From JBMYXZ01 sp049608925 (lineage in GTDB: Bacteria > Pseudomonadota > Alphaproteobacteria > JAGOMX01), in the NCBI GenBank assembly GCA_049608925.1, contig JBMYXZ010000053.1, forward strand, positions 1 to 9,431: 9,431 bases of DNA, read 5' to 3'. Positions 7,542-9,431 of the stretch are shown one piece after another (positions within the stretch are counted from its first letter, which is position 1; each line of letters begins with the position of its first letter). The notes under the pieces are model-generated. The model was not told where the DNA came from, searched no databases, and saw only the letters and a list, made by a program, of their open reading frames with translations. The position numbers and the translations under genes were made by a program.

Positions 7542-8521
7542 CAAAAGGTACTTTGCTGTTAAACCTGGGTACGCCAGATAATCCTGACACCAAATCCGTG
7601 CGGCGTTATTTGCGTGAGTTTCTATCAGATCCCCGTGTAGTGGATATTAATCCCGTTGCACGTGCCGTCCTGTTAAACTTGATAATTTTGCCTTTTAGGT
7701 CGCCAAAATCCGCAGAAGCCTACCGGGAAATATGGACAGAGCAGGGATCTCCGCTATTAGTCAACAGTATTAAGCTGATGCAAAAGCTGGAAGTGGGTCC
7801 CGTGGCATTAGGTATGCGGTATGGTAATCCCAGCATTGAATCGGCAATATCGAACCTGTTTGGACAAGGCGTGACAGACATAACGATCCTGCCGCTATTT
7901 CCACAGCATGCATCTTCTTCATCAGGCTCAGCGATAGAAAAAGCCGTTGATATTATTACGCAAAAGTGGAATATACCGAACGTTCGAGTAATCTCTGAAT
8001 TCTATGAAGATGCAGGATTTATTCAGGCATCGAGCGACATAATTAAGGAGACCGTAGCTGATCATAATATTGATCATTATATTTTCAGCTATCATGGTCT
8101 TCCTGTTCGCCATATTAATAAAAGTGGTTGCAAAGGATGTGAAGGCGCTTGCCCTGAAGAGGGGCTTTCTGTGTGCTATCGTTTCCAAAGCTATAGAACA
8201 ACACGACTGCTGGCGGATAAGCTGGGACTGTCTAGAAAAGACTATACCGTCGCTTTCCAATCGCGCCTTGGCAGAACACCTTGGATACGGCCTTACCTGG
8301 ATGATGTGCTTGAGGACTGTGCGAAGGCTGGGCATAAGAATATTGCGATCGCATGTCCATCTTTTGTCGCCGATTGCCTGGAAACATTAGAGGAAATTGG
8401 CATCCGTGCACGAGAAGATTGGCATAAATTATCGGGAGGAGGGGACCTACACCTGGTTCCATGCTTGAATGACGATGACAGATGGGTTAAAGCTGTTTCT
8501 AAGATAATTAAAGACGCGTGA
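7538..8521 (+). CDS. hemH: ferrochelatase with internal four-cysteine cluster motif
   Basis: Ferrochelatase inserts Fe2+ into protoporphyrin IX, the last step of heme synthesis, at the inner membrane surface. The 327-residue protein has the N-terminal LLLNLGTPD, GMRYGNP (92-98), LPLFPQHASSSSG (118-130), the catalytic His186 in SYHGLP, FQSRLGR (240-246) and an acidic active-site residue in DCLETL, probably Glu282. Unlike the commonest bacterial forms, it has four cysteines close together at 198, 201, 205 and 213 (C-X2-C-X3-C-X7-C), just after SYHGLPVRH. Its C-terminus lacks the cysteine triplet used by animal enzymes. This matches the described class, for example in Myxococcus xanthus, that ligates a [2Fe-2S] cluster in an internal segment of about 20 residues. 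The start overlaps the pgeF stop as ATGA. The ribosome binding site is weak, so coupling is likely. Confidence 0.96.
   Translation: MTKGTLLLNLGTPDNPDTKSVRRYLREFLSDPRVVDINPVARAVLLNLIILPFRSPKSAEAYREIWTEQGSPLLVNSIKLMQKLEVGPVALGMRYGNPSIESAISNLFGQGVTDITILPLFPQHASSSSGSAIEKAVDIITQKWNIPNVRVISEFYEDAGFIQASSDIIKETVADHNIDHYIFSYHGLPVRHINKSGCKGCEGACPEEGLSVCYRFQSYRTTRLLADKLGLSRKDYTVAFQSRLGRTPWIRPYLDDVLEDCAKAGHKNIAIACPSFVADCLETLEEIGIRAREDWHKLSGGGDLHLVPCLNDDDRWVKAVSKIIKDA
8129..8176 (+). other. putative [2Fe-2S]-binding segment of HemH
   Basis: Codons 198-213 of hemH encode Cys198, Cys201, Cys205 and Cys213 within 16 residues, between the active-site SYHGLP motif and the TTRLLADKL helix. The compact spacing and glycine-rich context suit metal-cluster binding. 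Cluster presence is inferred by analogy with the internal-cluster ferrochelatase class. Confidence 0.65.
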
Positions 8522-8524
8522 TTT

Positions 8525-9106
8525 ATGAGAAATACCCTGGCATACTATAACACCTTTGCGCGAGAATTCTTTGACCGTACGGTGGATTTGAAACTAGAAA
8601 CGCTACATAGCAAGTTTCTGGAACACATCCCAGAAGGTGGTCACATTCTTGATTTTGGTTGTGGGTCTGGTCGTGATGCCAAAGCTTTTCTGGATAAAGG
8701 ATACGTAGTCACAGCCATTGATGGCTCGCCGGAGTTGGCGGAGCTTGCCAGTAAATATATTGGCCAGGTTGCACATGCCTCACAATTTAATCAGCTGGAC
8801 TCTCACAATGAATTTGATGGTGTGTGGGCAAATGCGTCGTTGTTGCATGTTCCATATGATGAAATGGATGATGTGCTTCGGCGTGTGTCAAATGCAATGA
8901 AGCCGGGCGCCGCATTATTTGTGAACTTTAAAAAAGGCCCTGACCATAGAGTGGATCAATCGCGAGACTTTTATGATATGGATGAGGAAAGAGTGCGCAA
9001 ACATTTTGCCAAATTCTTTGATGTCCAAGAGGTTTGGATTACGGATGATTCCAGGCCAAGACCAGGCGCAGCTCAATGGGTGAATACACTTTGCACAAAG
9101 TCATAG
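8525..9106 (+). CDS. small class I SAM-dependent methyltransferase, substrate unknown
   Basis: A 193-residue stand-alone Rossmann methyltransferase. SAM-binding motif I is ILDFGCGSGRDA (41-52); the acidic end of the second strand is Asp66 in AIDGSPE; the strand-4 segment is FDGVWANASLLHVP (97-110); and KPGAALFVNFK (126-136) marks the following helix and strand. An N-terminal helix carrying YYNTFAREFFDRT precedes the fold. No extra substrate-recognition domain is seen, so the target (small molecule, protein or nucleic acid) cannot be assigned. TehB-like or other Methyltransf_11/25 relatives are possible. The start lies three bases after the hemH stop with only a weak ribosome binding site, which suggests coupling. 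The last 31 bases also encode the start of the next gene in another frame. Confidence 0.85.
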   Translation: MRNTLAYYNTFAREFFDRTVDLKLETLHSKFLEHIPEGGHILDFGCGSGRDAKAFLDKGYVVTAIDGSPELAELASKYIGQVAHASQFNQLDSHNEFDGVWANASLLHVPYDEMDDVLRRVSNAMKPGAALFVNFKKGPDHRVDQSRDFYDMDEERVRKHFAKFFDVQEVWITDDSRPRPGAAQWVNTLCTKS

Positions 9107-9431
9107 TAAAACTAGCATTTCTGCTGATATTTCTGGCAAATGTCTCCTTTGCGTCTAAATTCTTGGACGATAATCCACAGGTGATGCTTGGCCCCAATGG
9201 TTTTGTTGACCAAAAATTATATGTGTTTTCCCTTTCTGAAACCGAAGAATGTAAGAATGGGAAACGCATCCCGAATAGAAAGGCTATTGAGAATTTCCTT
9301 CTATCCAAAAGAATCATTAAATCCACGGAAGATCTTGAAGCTTCAACCAAAGAGGGTGGATTCGGCAAGGTCTATTTCACCAAAGATCTAGCAATAAAAA
9401 TTGCCTTTCCACATACAAATTCTGAGGATGT
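9076..9431 (+). CDS. exported kinase-like protein, 3' truncated by the window
   Basis: An open frame runs from ATG 9076 to the window end (118 whole codons, no stop). The N-terminus is a clear Sec signal peptide: basic start (His7, Lys8, Lys12), a hydrophobic core at about residues 13-22, and a cleavage site after Ala26 (VSFA, then SK). After a linker of about 65 polar residues comes KEGGFGKVYFTKDLAIKIAF (92-111). This resembles the glycine-rich loop of protein kinases (Gly94, Gly95, Phe96, Gly97, Val99) followed by a short turn and an Ala-Ile-Lys in which Lys108 would be the ATP-contacting lysine. The catalytic loop and DFG would lie beyond the edge, so kinase identity is provisional. The gene overlaps the preceding methyltransferase by 31 bases. 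No good ribosome binding site is seen, so coupling is likely. Export and kinase-like fold together are unusual, since the periplasm has no ATP. Confidence 0.6.
   Translation, partial: MGEYTLHKVIVKLAFLLIFLANVSFASKFLDDNPQVMLGPNGFVDQKLYVFSLSETEECKNGKRIPNRKAIENFLLSKRIIKSTEDLEASTKEGGFGKVYFTKDLAIKIAFPHTNSED

Noticed and set aside
7928..8335. 135-codon minus-strand open frame inside hemH
   Set aside because: It is antisense to conserved ferrochelatase motifs and has no independent support.
9039..9368. 109-codon minus-strand open frame near the right edge
   Set aside because: The plus strand here encodes a signal peptide and a kinase-like motif in one continuous frame, which is a better explanation.

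Overview
The window reads as a chromosomal segment of an alphaproteobacterium. Three things point there: a proton-translocating transhydrogenase encoded as three separate subunits (pntAA-pntAB-pntB); the block lgt, NDUFAF7/MidA-type methyltransferase and pgeF; and proteins closely resembling alphaproteobacterial family members. Base composition is moderate, neither GC-rich nor strongly AT-rich. No rRNA, tRNA, CRISPR array, transposase or phage gene was seen. The species cannot be named from the sequence.

Layout. (1) Positions 14-1848 hold two divergent alpha/beta hydrolases: a cytosolic one on the minus strand and one on the plus strand with a Sec signal peptide. They share a 68-base intergenic region. 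(2) Positions 1891-4832 hold the pntAA-pntAB-pntB operon, tightly packed, with all three transhydrogenase domains intact. (3) Positions 4833-4955 are an intergenic region with a long imperfect stem-loop, followed at once by a good sigma70-like promoter. (4) Positions 4956 to the right edge hold six plus-strand genes that overlap or nearly touch: lgt, an NDUFAF7/MidA-like methyltransferase, pgeF, hemH, a small class I methyltransferase, and an ORF cut by the window edge. They look like one transcription unit.

How the genes fit together. Most encode envelope and energy-metabolism functions: transhydrogenase (NADPH from the proton gradient), Lgt (lipoprotein maturation), an NDUFAF7-like protein (complex I assembly in mitochondria), PgeF (purine nucleoside or peptidoglycan quality control) and ferrochelatase (heme). 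The ferrochelatase carries four cysteines inside a 16-residue internal segment, which fits the less common class with an internally ligated [2Fe-2S] cluster.

The least ordinary item is the last ORF, from 9076 on. It starts inside the preceding methyltransferase gene, encodes a clear signal peptide, and just before the edge shows a protein-kinase-like glycine-rich loop followed by an Ala-Ile-Lys motif. It may be an exported kinase-like protein, but only 118 residues are visible.
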